Assembly (NCBI GenBank): GCA_014138725.1
Contig: JACJID010000004.1
Location: forward strand, 124,001-188,000
Direction of reading: 5' to 3'
Length of the DNA: 64,000 bases
Origin: Kutzneria viridogrisea
GTDB taxonomy: Bacteria > Actinomycetota > Actinomycetes > Mycobacteriales > Pseudonocardiaceae
The notes under the pieces were generated by a model, which saw only the letters and a program-made list of their open reading frames with translations, was not told the DNA's origin and made no database searches. Positions within the stretch are counted from its first letter, which is position 1. Each line of letters starts with the position of its first letter. A program made the translations under genes and the position numbers. Shown here piece after piece: positions 15,111 through 22,957 of the stretch.

Positions 15111-15167
15111 GCACCGTTCTTCGGGCTGCGCCGCCCCAGCGCCGTCCACGAGGAGGAGGAAGGCACC

Positions 15168-18086
15168 GTGGAATCGCTGGTCGACGTACAGTCCGCGCCG
15201 GCAGGTCACGAGGAGGTCTACTCCTTGGAAAAAGCCGTTCGCATCGCGCAGGAACCGGTCATCCCAGAAGTGCTCGCCCCCGTTCTCGAAGCCGCGCGCA
15301 GGGATGTCATCGATATTCTCACGCTGCGCGGCAGGCAGGTCGTCACCGGGGTCGTCGCCGACTCCCTCGACTGGTTCCGCCAGATACTCGCCCGCCTGAC
15401 CAACCTGGTCGTCATCCAGCGCTTCTCCAGCTTCCACCTGATCGTCGAGCCGTTGTGGCGACCGCCGCAGGCACCCCCGGGCGACGCCGGGCGCGGGGCG
15501 AGCCGACGGGTCCTGGACAGCTACATCGCCTGGGAACGGTCCGAGCAGCTGCTCTCGGAGCAGGGGCCCTACCCCGAGATGGCACGCCTGGTCCAGGTCG
15601 CCAGGCAGAACTGGCTGGCCGCTGTCGTCGAACTCGTCGAGCGGGTGCACGAGCACCGTGCCGCCGTGGCCGAGCTGGCCGGTTGCCGGGCCGTGGCGCT
15701 GGGACCGCTGACCGGCGCCCAGTTCGGCATCTCCGATCCCCACGACGGGGGACGAACCGCCGCCATCCTCTCCTTCAGTGACCGGAAGGTCGTCTACAAG
15801 CCGCGTTCCATCGACGGCGAGATCGGCTGGACCGCGGCCGTGACCGATATCGTGGGAGCGAGCCTGGGCCTGCCGGTCCGGCAGCTGCGGACCGCCGGGT
15901 TCACCGGCTACGGGTTCATGGAGTACCTCGCACCGGCACCGTGCGCCACCGCTGAGGCGGTGCACCGCTGCTACCTGCGCTACGGCGCCCTACTGGCCCT
16001 CGCCCACGCACTGGGCAGCTGCGACCTGCACCACGAGAACGTCATCGTGTCCGGGGAGCACCCGGTGGTCATCGACGCCGAGCCCCTGCTGCGGGCACGA
16101 CTGGCGGTGTCGAGCCAGGGCCAGTCACGGCTGGCCTTCGAGCAGAACCTCTCCCTGGAGGGACTCCAGGCCCGCGAGTCGGTGCTGGAACTGGGAATGC
16201 TGCCGCTGACCATGCGCTCACCGATCCCCGCCAGCGGTGCGGAGGTCGCCGAGGAGTACGAGATCGGCGCGCTGTGCGCCTACGCGATGAGCCCGATCCG
16301 CGACCTCGTGCCCTGCGCCAGGGGCTCGGACGACCTCCAGGTGCGCTTCGTGCGCCTGGCGGCGGAGCGGTTCCCGAACCTGCCCACCCTCAACGGTGAA
16401 CCCGCGTTGCCCCACGACTTCGTCGAGTCGATCGTGGCCGGCTTCGAGTCGACCCACCGGTACCTCCGCGGCCACCGCGCGCGGCACCTCGGCGCGGGCG
16501 GGCTGCTCGCCGGGCTCGCCTCGAGCAGGCTGCGGCTACTCGCCCGCCCGACGATGGACTACGCCACCGTGCTGTCCCGCTCACTCAACCCGGAACCGCT
16601 GCGGTCCTTCGAGGCCAGGTCCCAGTTGATCAGCAGGGACCTGCGGCACCTGGCCGCCCAGCGGTTCGACCGCGTGCTCGCGCTGGCCGACCACGAGACC
16701 GCGAGCCTGCTCGCCGGGGACATCCCGAGGTTCGAGGTCGGAGCCGGTACCGCGCACCTGGGCCAGGTTCCGCTCCTGACCACGGCGGAGGAGGGCGCCC
16801 GCGCGCGGTGGGCGGCACTGGACGCGTTCGACCAGCGGTTGCAGGTGGCCTCGATCCGGGAACGCCTGCTGCACCGGGAGCGGGACGTCGCCGACTCGGT
16901 ACCCCGCTCGACCGGCACAGCCGCGCTGCGCGAGCACGCCTACGCGGTCGCCGCGCTGCTCGCCGAGGCGATTCGTTCCCCCGAGGCCGACCCGCACTGG
17001 GTGCACGTGGGCTACGCCGCCGGATTCGGGGCGACGATGGTGCACGCCGATCGGGAGTCGCTCTACGAGGGAGCGGCGGGAACGGCCCTGCTGCTCGCGG
17101 AAGCCGGGCGCCACGCGGGGGAACCGGACTGGGTGCGGCTGGCCACCGGCGTCTTCGGCCCGATCGTGCGCGGGCAGACACCGGCCAGCCTGCGGCGAAG
17201 CGGCGGGCTCGGCCGCGGGCTCGGCGGCCTGCTCTACGCGATGGTCCGGGTGGCCGATGCCAGCGGGGACCAGGCGCTGCTCGACGCGGCGGGGCGGCTC
17301 GCGGTCGAGCACGGTCCCGTACTGGCGCGGCAGGACGAACTCGACGAGGTGCTGCATGGGCGGGCGGGAATGCTGCTGGCGCTGCTGGCACTGCACGACC
17401 GCCAACCGAGCACCCGCTTGGGCGCCGTGCTGAACCTGCTCGCTCAGGAACTGCTTGCCCGCGCCGTGCACGACGAGCACGGCACGCACTGGCCCGTGGC
17501 CGGGGGACATCCGATGCCCAACGCCAGCCACGGGGCGGTCGGCATCGCCATGGCACTCGCGCGGTGGGCGGCGCTTCGCGGTGACGAGCAGGCCGTCACC
17601 GCCGTACAGGGCGCGCTGCGCTTCGACAACACCTTCTGGCTCGCCGAGAACCAGGGGTGGCGCGATGCCCGCCTGGTGGAGGTCGAACCGGATCGCCGCA
17701 CGAGCTGGGCCTGGTGCAACGGCAGGTCCGGGGCGCTGCTCGCCAGGCTCGCGGTGGCCGACGCGCTGGGGCTGCCCTTCCTGGCCGACCGCGTGCCCGA
17801 GGCGCTGCGGGCACCGGCCGCCGACGTCCTGGCCGAGGTCGCGCCGGGCCTGTGCTGCGGCACTCCCGGTGCCGTCGACGCCTTGCTCCGCGTCGAGCAG
17901 GAGGTCGTGTCCAGCGAGCTCTCGGCGCGGGTCGGTGACGCGGTCCGGCTCGTCGCCACGAAGGCCCCGCAGAGCCACTACTCGACGCTGACCGCTTCGC
18001 TGTTCGCGGGGACCGCCGGACTGGCCTTCGCACTGCTCAGGGCCGCCGACCCCACCCGTGTCGACTCCGTCCTGTGGTTCGGCTGA
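15168..18086 (+). CDS. lanM: Class II lanthipeptide synthetase LanM (CCG type)
   Basis: 972 residues from GTG 15168 with SD AGGAGGAGG. The N-terminal kinase-like dehydratase phosphorylates and eliminates Ser/Thr: VVYKPRSIDGE (phosphate-binding Lys), CDLHHENVI catalytic loop and VIDAEPLL metal Asp. The C-terminal LanC-like cyclase (about 620-972) carries the double-glycine barrel repeats. Zinc ligands are Cys850 (WCNG) and the pair Cys896-Cys897 (CCG), where most LanC/LanM have Cys-His. A three-Cys site is known from ProcM-type synthetases and goes with relaxed, reactive cyclisation. It acts in the cytoplasm on the precursor encoded 102 bp upstream. Confidence 0.93.
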   Translation: MESLVDVQSAPAGHEEVYSLEKAVRIAQEPVIPEVLAPVLEAARRDVIDILTLRGRQVVTGVVADSLDWFRQILARLTNLVVIQRFSSFHLIVEPLWRPPQAPPGDAGRGASRRVLDSYIAWERSEQLLSEQGPYPEMARLVQVARQNWLAAVVELVERVHEHRAAVAELAGCRAVALGPLTGAQFGISDPHDGGRTAAILSFSDRKVVYKPRSIDGEIGWTAAVTDIVGASLGLPVRQLRTAGFTGYGFMEYLAPAPCATAEAVHRCYLRYGALLALAHALGSCDLHHENVIVSGEHPVVIDAEPLLRARLAVSSQGQSRLAFEQNLSLEGLQARESVLELGMLPLTMRSPIPASGAEVAEEYEIGALCAYAMSPIRDLVPCARGSDDLQVRFVRLAAERFPNLPTLNGEPALPHDFVESIVAGFESTHRYLRGHRARHLGAGGLLAGLASSRLRLLARPTMDYATVLSRSLNPEPLRSFEARSQLISRDLRHLAAQRFDRVLALADHETASLLAGDIPRFEVGAGTAHLGQVPLLTTAEEGARARWAALDAFDQRLQVASIRERLLHRERDVADSVPRSTGTAALREHAYAVAALLAEAIRSPEADPHWVHVGYAAGFGATMVHADRESLYEGAAGTALLLAEAGRHAGEPDWVRLATGVFGPIVRGQTPASLRRSGGLGRGLGGLLYAMVRVADASGDQALLDAAGRLAVEHGPVLARQDELDEVLHGRAGMLLALLALHDRQPSTRLGAVLNLLAQELLARAVHDEHGTHWPVAGGHPMPNASHGAVGIAMALARWAALRGDEQAVTAVQGALRFDNTFWLAENQGWRDARLVEVEPDRRTSWAWCNGRSGALLARLAVADALGLPFLADRVPEALRAPAADVLAEVAPGLCCGTPGAVDALLRVEQEVVSSELSARVGDAVRLVATKAPQSHYSTLTASLFAGTAGLAFALLRAADPTRVDSVLWFG

Positions 18087-18099
18087 CCCCACCCGACGG

Positions 18100-18200
18100 C
18101 GAGTCCCGCTGAGCCGGGCACGAGTCCCGCCTTGGGAAGCGCGAGTCCCGCTCAGCGGCCTTCGGCTGAGCGGGACTCGCGTGCAGGAGAGCGGGACTCG
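18100..18200. repeat. Cluster of five CGAGTCCCGC motifs
   Basis: CGAGTCCCGC(T) occurs three times forward (from 18100, 18121, 18142) and twice inverted as GCGGGACTCG (about 18170 and 18191) in 100 bp between the converging lanM and SsgA-family genes. The same motif recurs at 22753 and 22921. No coding function is seen. Confidence 0.7.
18141..18180. terminator. 16-bp perfect stem-loop between convergent genes
   Basis: GCGAGTCCCGCTCAGC (18141-18156) pairs with 18165-18180 across loop GGCCTTCG. It is formed from one forward and one inverted copy of the repeat motif and can terminate both lanM and the SsgA-family gene. Confidence 0.7.
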
Positions 18201-18212
18201 CCGGGGTGGGGG

Positions 18213-18626
18213 TCAGCTGCCCAGGACCAGCTTGGCCAGTTCGTCCTCGAAGTCGACCTGGGCCCATTCGTCACCGGGCGGCACCTGCTCGTAGCTGAGG
18301 TCCAGGAACTCGGCCAGTTCCTCGGCTGAGGCCTCCATGACGGCGGCGCCCTCCGGGGTGGTCAGCACGAGCAGCACCACGTCGGACTCGACCATCGGGC
18401 TGATGTGCAGGTCCCCGTCCCCGGTCGCGGCGAGCAGGCCGTCGGCGAGCAGGTCCCTGGCGAAGATCCAGCTGACCTCGCCGCGGCCGTGGTGGAACGT
18501 GGCGGTCACCGCGTACGGATCGCTGGGGTCGTAGCGCAGGTCGGTCCGCACGGGCACCGGACCGCTGAGCGGGCCCCGCAGGCCCACCGTGACACTGACC
18601 TCGACGGTGCCGGGCTGCTCACTCAT
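18213..18626 (-). CDS. SsgA-family sporulation/cell division regulator
   Basis: 137 residues from ATG 18626, preceded by GGAGAGG. The length and motifs are those of SsgA-like proteins: LRYDPSDPYAVTATFHHG, VSWIFARDLLADGL, GDLHISPMVESDVVLLVLTT, PEGAAVMEASAEELAEFL and a final acidic VDFEDELAKLV. The family (SALPs) occurs in filamentous actinomycetes and controls septum positioning with FtsZ or local peptidoglycan synthesis. This copy is SsgB-sized, but I cannot say which paralogue it is. It is not linked functionally to its neighbours. Confidence 0.9.
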   Translation of the reverse strand: MSEQPGTVEVSVTVGLRGPLSGPVPVRTDLRYDPSDPYAVTATFHHGRGEVSWIFARDLLADGLLAATGDGDLHISPMVESDVVLLVLTTPEGAAVMEASAEELAEFLDLSYEQVPPGDEWAQVDFEDELAKLVLGS

Positions 18627-18753
18627 GACGGCCTCTCCTTCCGCTCGCGCCTGTAGCGGTAAGACGGCCCAACCGCCTCGACGGAACGCGAACCACGCTC
18701 GAATCACGCGACCGAGTGAGACGCCGGTCTCAACTTGGCCTAGGTTATCGATC

Positions 18754-19248
18754 GTGACTTGTTTTGCCGACCAGCAGTCCCAGCTCGTGCTGACCGGGGA
18801 CTCCTGTGAATACCTACGTCTGAGCAACCGCCGCAGATCAGATCACTACGTGATCCGCTGCTGTGTGCAGCTGGGTGGCGTCGGCATGCGCGCGGAGTTG
18901 CACGACCTGACGGTGTTCCCGAACGACCACCCGGCGCTGTTCTTCGAGCAGCTCGCGGCCGAGTTCACCGGCTGGACGGGCGAGCGGTCCTGGCAGAGCC
19001 CCGACCGCGACCTGGCCGTGCGGGCCGAGTACGGCTCGGGCGGGCACGTCACGCTGACCTGGCAGGCCAGGCCGTGGCGGCACTCCGACACCGGCCACTG
19101 GGCCGCCGAGGTGCGGACCTCGCTGGAGGCCGGGGCGCAGACCAGCACCCTGGCGGCCGACCTGCACCGGTTCTTCGACCCGGACGGGGAGCCCACCCCC
19201 GGCGACCCGTTCAGCTGCCCCGGACCAGGCGCAACGGGTCCGTGGTGA
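18754..19248 (+). CDS. DUF6228 family protein
   Basis: 164 residues from GTG 18754. TAGGTT at 18741-18746 ends 7 nt before it, suggesting a leaderless transcript. The order VLTGDSCEYLRLSNR, MRAELHDLTVFPNDHPALFF, EQLAAEFTGWTGERSW, a Glu/Arg-rich beta region, LTWQARPW and VRTSLEAGAQ matches DUF6228, small beta-sandwich proteins of unknown function frequent in actinobacteria. The 3' end overlaps the converging flavoprotein gene by 38 bp. A later GTG near 18789 is possible. Confidence 0.7.
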   Translation: MTCFADQQSQLVLTGDSCEYLRLSNRRRSDHYVIRCCVQLGGVGMRAELHDLTVFPNDHPALFFEQLAAEFTGWTGERSWQSPDRDLAVRAEYGSGGHVTLTWQARPWRHSDTGHWAAEVRTSLEAGAQTSTLAADLHRFFDPDGEPTPGDPFSCPGPGATGPW

Positions 19249-20659
19249 TGCCGAACCGCTGCCGCAGCGCGCGCCGCGCCGCGTGCACCCCGGCCATGCC
19301 GTGCACCCCGGCCCCTGGCGGGGTGGCCGCCGAGCACAGGTAGACACCTGGGATCGGGGTCCGGTACGGGTCCCAGCGCGGCACCGGCCGCATGACGGTC
19401 TGCCACGGGCTGAGCGCGCCGGCCCCGATGTCCCCGCCCACGTAGTTGGCGTTGTGCCGTTCCTGTCGGGCGGCGGTGATCACGTTGCTGGCCAGGACCA
19501 GGTCCCGGAACCCGGGCGCGAACCGCTCCAGCTGCGCGGTGATCGCCGCCGTGACGTCCACAGTGGACCCGTTCGGGACGTGCGCGTAGGTCCACAGCGT
19601 GTGCCGTCCCCGCGGCGCACGGCTCGGGTCCAGCACTCCGGGCTGGGCGACCAGCACGTAGGGCCGCTCCGCGTGCCGCCCAGCGGCCACTGCCCGTTCC
19701 GCGGCCACGGCCTCCGCGCGGGCGCCCACCAGGTGCAGGGTCGGCGCGCGATCGCAGCCCGCCGCTTGCCACGGCACCGGCCCGGACAGCGCGAAGTCGA
19801 CCTTGCACGCGGCCCCGCCGTACCGGTAGGCGCGCAGCCAGCGGGCGTAGTTCGCGGGCAGGTCGGCGATGCGCAGCAAGCCCGCTGGCGTCAGGTCCAG
19901 CAGCACGGCACGGGCCCTGGGCAGTTCCGCGAGCGAGTCGACCCGGTGGCCGGTGACCACCCGGCCGCCCCGCGCTTGGATCGCCCGCACCATGGCGTCG
20001 GTGATGGCCTGGGTGCCGCCCCTGGGCAGCGGCCAGCCCACGGCGTGCGCCAGGGTCGTCAGCAGCAGGCCCGCGGCTGCGGGCAGCGGCCCCCTCGGCG
20101 GGGAGATCACGTGTGCCGCCGCCCCGGTGAGCAGGGCGGGCGCCAGGTCCTCGCGGAACCTGGCGTTCCACAGTGGACTGCCCTGTTCGAGCGCGCGAAT
20201 CCCCAGTCGCAGCGCGGTGATCGGGTCGGCGGGCGGCGTGCGCAGGTCCGACATCGCTGTGGCCACAACGGATCGCCAGCGGTCCACCAGCGGCCCGAAC
20301 AGCGAGCGCCACCCGGGCCCGTCGCGGCCAAGGCCCGCCGCGGTGCGGTCCAGGTCCTGCCACGCCAGCCCGGCTCGTCCCCCGTCCAGCGGGTGCGCGA
20401 AGGACAAGTCGGGCCGCAGCAGCTCGACCCCGTGTGCCGCCAGGTCGAACGCGCGGAAGAACGGGGAGGCGAGCCCGAGCGGGTGCACCGCGGAACACAC
20501 GTCGTGGCGGAAGCCCGGCAGGGTCAGCTCCGCGGTGCGCGCTCCCCCACCCGGTGTCGGCTCCGCCTCGTGGACCTCCACCTGGAGCCCGGCCGCCGCG
20601 AGCACCACCGCGGCCGCTAGCCCGTTCGGCCCGGCGCCGACGACCACCACGTCGGTCAT
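19211..20659 (-). CDS. Phytoene-desaturase-like FAD oxidoreductase
   Basis: 482 residues from ATG 20659. The N-terminus VVVVGAGPNGLAAAVVLAAA and the following EVHEAEPTPGGGART form the FAD-binding beta-alpha-beta and GG motif of carotenoid desaturase/retinol saturase-like proteins. The C-terminus GVYLCSAATPPGAGVHGMAG is the conserved second FAD contact. Members of this NAD(P)/FAD group are common in actinobacteria outside carotenoid clusters (COG1233 type). No carotenoid genes are nearby, so the substrate is open. Its 3' end overlaps the DUF6228 gene by 38 bp. Confidence 0.85.
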   Translation of the reverse strand: MTDVVVVGAGPNGLAAAVVLAAAGLQVEVHEAEPTPGGGARTAELTLPGFRHDVCSAVHPLGLASPFFRAFDLAAHGVELLRPDLSFAHPLDGGRAGLAWQDLDRTAAGLGRDGPGWRSLFGPLVDRWRSVVATAMSDLRTPPADPITALRLGIRALEQGSPLWNARFREDLAPALLTGAAAHVISPPRGPLPAAAGLLLTTLAHAVGWPLPRGGTQAITDAMVRAIQARGGRVVTGHRVDSLAELPRARAVLLDLTPAGLLRIADLPANYARWLRAYRYGGAACKVDFALSGPVPWQAAGCDRAPTLHLVGARAEAVAAERAVAAGRHAERPYVLVAQPGVLDPSRAPRGRHTLWTYAHVPNGSTVDVTAAITAQLERFAPGFRDLVLASNVITAARQERHNANYVGGDIGAGALSPWQTVMRPVPRWDPYRTPIPGVYLCSAATPPGAGVHGMAGVHAARRALRQRFGITTDPLRLVRGS

Positions 20660-20733
20660 GCACCCATGGTAGCCGCCCATTCCGTGCCGCAAGCCACGGC
20701 ACGTTTTGATGTTTCGTGCTGTAGGCTGAGGGC

Positions 20734-21429
20734 ATGACCTGCGAAGCCTGTGGCCGACCACTCCCCGAGCACACTGGTTCCGGACGCAAGCGACGCTTCT
20801 GCGACGCCACCTGCCGCAGCGCGGCACGACGTGCCCGCGAGCGGTCCGGCGTCAATACAGGCTTGACAGCTCCGCCGCGTCAAGCCAGTGTTGACATCGT
20901 GGCAAGCAACCTCCTGTCCGCGATCGCCGAGGCGCAGCAGCGGGCCCGTGTCGCCGAAGAGGCGGTGCGGGAGGCGGTCGACCGGGCACGGGAGGCGGGC
21001 CACACCTGGCAGGAGATCGGCGAACTCCTGGGCACCAGCAGGCAGGCCGCGTTCCAGCGGTTCGGCAGGCCGGTGGACCCCAAGACGGGGCAGCCCATGG
21101 ACAAGCCCGCGCTGCCCGACGCGCAGGAACGCGCCGTGCAGTTGGTGGTGGACCTGATCGAGTCGCGCTGGGAGGCCGTGAGCCGCGACTTCGACGACCG
21201 CATGAACGAGGCAGTCGACGTCGCGCTCCTGGAGGGTGCCAGGGCGCAGATCGCCGGCACCGTGGGCATGTACGAACAGATGGGCACGCCCTACGTGCGC
21301 CAGTACGGCGAGTACACGAACGTCTACGTGCCAATGCAGTTCGAGGCCGGTGAGCGGGTGGCTCACGTCACCTTCCGCGCGAACGGCCAGGTCGCCGGTC
21401 TGCACGTCCTGCCGCTGGACCGCATCTGA
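20734..21429 (+). CDS. Zinc-ribbon/HTH protein with C-terminal DUF3887-like domain
   Basis: 231 residues. The N-terminus CEACGRPLP ... RRFCDATCRSAARRARE is a four-Cys zinc ribbon. A helical region (HTWQEIGELLGTSRQAAFQRFG) looks like a small HTH. The C-terminal 110 residues (ERAVQLVVDLIESRWEAVSR ... YVPMQFEAGERVAHVTFRAN) resemble DUF3887, a domain usually found in secreted hydrolases. TAGGCT 6 nt upstream of the ATG suggests a leaderless start. The next gene is an LpqF-like beta-lactamase-fold protein 16 bp away, so this may be a regulator or sensor for it. Confidence 0.75.
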   Translation: MTCEACGRPLPEHTGSGRKRRFCDATCRSAARRARERSGVNTGLTAPPRQASVDIVASNLLSAIAEAQQRARVAEEAVREAVDRAREAGHTWQEIGELLGTSRQAAFQRFGRPVDPKTGQPMDKPALPDAQERAVQLVVDLIESRWEAVSRDFDDRMNEAVDVALLEGARAQIAGTVGMYEQMGTPYVRQYGEYTNVYVPMQFEAGERVAHVTFRANGQVAGLHVLPLDRI

Positions 21430-21445
21430 TCGAAGGGGGAAATTC

Positions 21446-22738
21446 GTGAGGAAGTTAGCCCTGATCTGCGCGCTCGCGCTGACCGCACTACTCGGCACCA
21501 CACCCGGTGCCCTCGCTGCCCCACCGACCACGGCGGTGGACCAACTGCGCTGGTTCGTCGACGCCACCAACCGGGCTCCGATTTCCGATTCCGAGCTACA
21601 GCACCACTTTTCACCGGGCCTGCTCAACGCCGCCGGCGGAACCGCGGGCATCAACGCCACGTTCACGCAGCTGGGCCCGCTGGAGTTCGGTCAGGTCAAG
21701 CAGGACCAGCCGAACTCGGCCGCCGCGACGGCCACCGGCGGGGCGGGCGAAATCCTGGTCACGGTGCACACCGACACCAACGGCCTGCTCGACGGGTTGC
21801 GCCCGACCCCGGTCGGCCCGACACCGACCTCGTGGTCGCAACTGGATTCCCAGCTACGCGCGTTCGACTCGCGGGTGTCGTACACCTCCTCGGTGATCGA
21901 CTCCGACGGCCGCTGCCACGAGGTGCACGGGGTCAACGCCAACACCCAGCGCCCGCTCGGCTCGGCGTTCAAGCTGTACGTGCTGGGCGCGCTGGGGCAG
22001 GCCGTCACCGAGCACAAGGCGTCCTGGGACGAGAAGCTCGCCATCCGCGAGGACTGGAAGAGCCTGCCCTCCGGCGTGCTCCAGAACTCGCCCGCGGGCA
22101 CCGAGTACACCCTCGCGCAGTACGCCGACTACATGATCTCGCTCAGTGACAACACCGCCACCGACCACCTCATCCACCGGCTGGGCACGGCAGCTGTGGA
22201 GCGGCAGCTGTTCCGGTTCGGCAACTCCCGGCCCAGCGCGACCATCCCGTTCATGACCACGCGGAACCTGTTCGTGCTCAAGGGGATCAAGACCGACGCC
22301 GAACTGGACCAGTACCTGGCCCTGTCCCGCCCGGCCAAGGCCGCCGCGCTCAGGGCCACCGAACAGGTTCCGCTGAGCCTGTTCACCATGTGGACCAAGC
22401 CCAAGAAGATCGACCAGGTCGAGTGGTTCGCCTCGCCCAACGACCTGTGCCGTGCCTACGCGGGCCTGCTCGGGATGAACCAGCCGCAGATCGACCACGC
22501 CCTGTCGATCAACGACGCGGGCCTGAGCCTGGACCACGCCCAGTACCCGACCGTCTGGTTCAAGGGCGGTTCCGAGCCCGGTGTGCTCACGCTGAACTAC
22601 CTGGTCCGGGACAACCGCGGCCGCACCGTGGTCAGCAACGTCCTGCTCTCCAACCCCAGCAAGGGCTTCAGCCCGGTGAACGACGCGTTCAAGGGGATCA
22701 ACATCGCCCGCGGCGGGATCCAGCTGGCGCTGAGGTAG
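21446..22738 (+). CDS. Secreted LpqF-like serine hydrolase (class A beta-lactamase fold)
   Basis: 430 residues from GTG 21446 (AAGGGGGA upstream). A signal peptide (ALALTALLGTTPGALA) leads to an N-terminal domain of about 110 residues and then a penicillin-recognising domain: nucleophile SAFK (SxxK), SDN (SLSDNTATDHL) and KGG (WFKGGSEPG). All three active-site motifs are present. This arrangement is that of mycobacterial LpqF-type proteins, thought to act on the cell wall or an ester rather than as true beta-lactamases. It lies 16 bp after the zinc-ribbon gene, probably in one operon. Confidence 0.85.
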   Translation: MRKLALICALALTALLGTTPGALAAPPTTAVDQLRWFVDATNRAPISDSELQHHFSPGLLNAAGGTAGINATFTQLGPLEFGQVKQDQPNSAAATATGGAGEILVTVHTDTNGLLDGLRPTPVGPTPTSWSQLDSQLRAFDSRVSYTSSVIDSDGRCHEVHGVNANTQRPLGSAFKLYVLGALGQAVTEHKASWDEKLAIREDWKSLPSGVLQNSPAGTEYTLAQYADYMISLSDNTATDHLIHRLGTAAVERQLFRFGNSRPSATIPFMTTRNLFVLKGIKTDAELDQYLALSRPAKAAALRATEQVPLSLFTMWTKPKKIDQVEWFASPNDLCRAYAGLLGMNQPQIDHALSINDAGLSLDHAQYPTVWFKGGSEPGVLTLNYLVRDNRGRTVVSNVLLSNPSKGFSPVNDAFKGINIARGGIQLALR

Positions 22739-22781
22739 TTCGCACCCCGCGCCGAGTCCCGCTGAGGACTCGCTCCAGTGG

Positions 22782-22836
22782 TGACATGAAGGTGCCCTTC
22801 ACGACGGTGAACGTCGTGAAGGGCACCTTCATGTCA
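22782..22836. terminator. Very long hairpin, 25-bp perfect stem
   Basis: Positions 22782-22806 pair without mismatch with 22812-22836 across the 5-nt loop GTGAA. The stem includes TGAAGGTGCCCTTCACGAC. It is far longer than a normal terminator and resembles a REP-type palindrome. Confidence 0.75.
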
Positions 22837-22856
22837 TGTCGGCGGCTCAGCGGAGT

Positions 22857-22913
22857 GTGCCGTGAAGGTGGCTTTCACTGCGTTGGGCGCTGCGAAAGCC
22901 ACCTTCACGGCAC
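22857..22913. repeat. Second long hairpin, 20-bp perfect stem
   Basis: 22857-22876 pairs with 22894-22913; the loop is 17 nt. The core GTGAAGGTGGCTTTC is related to, but distinct from, the first hairpin, so the two look like members of one palindrome family. Confidence 0.7.
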
Positions 22914-22957
22914 CGCGGAGAGCGGGACTCGCCAGCCGGAGAGCCGGACTCGCGGGG

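Larger units (their letters stand above)
22753..22952. repeat. Composite repeat island between convergent genes
   Basis: CGAGTCCCGCT (22753), two long perfect hairpins (22781-22836 and 22857-22913), AGCGGGACTCG (22921) and AGCCGGACTCG (22942) follow each other. The stems carry GAAGGTGCCCTTC-type and GAAGGTGGCTTTC-type cores. The island fills nearly all the space between the LpqF-like (+) and monooxygenase (-) stop codons. Confidence 0.7.
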
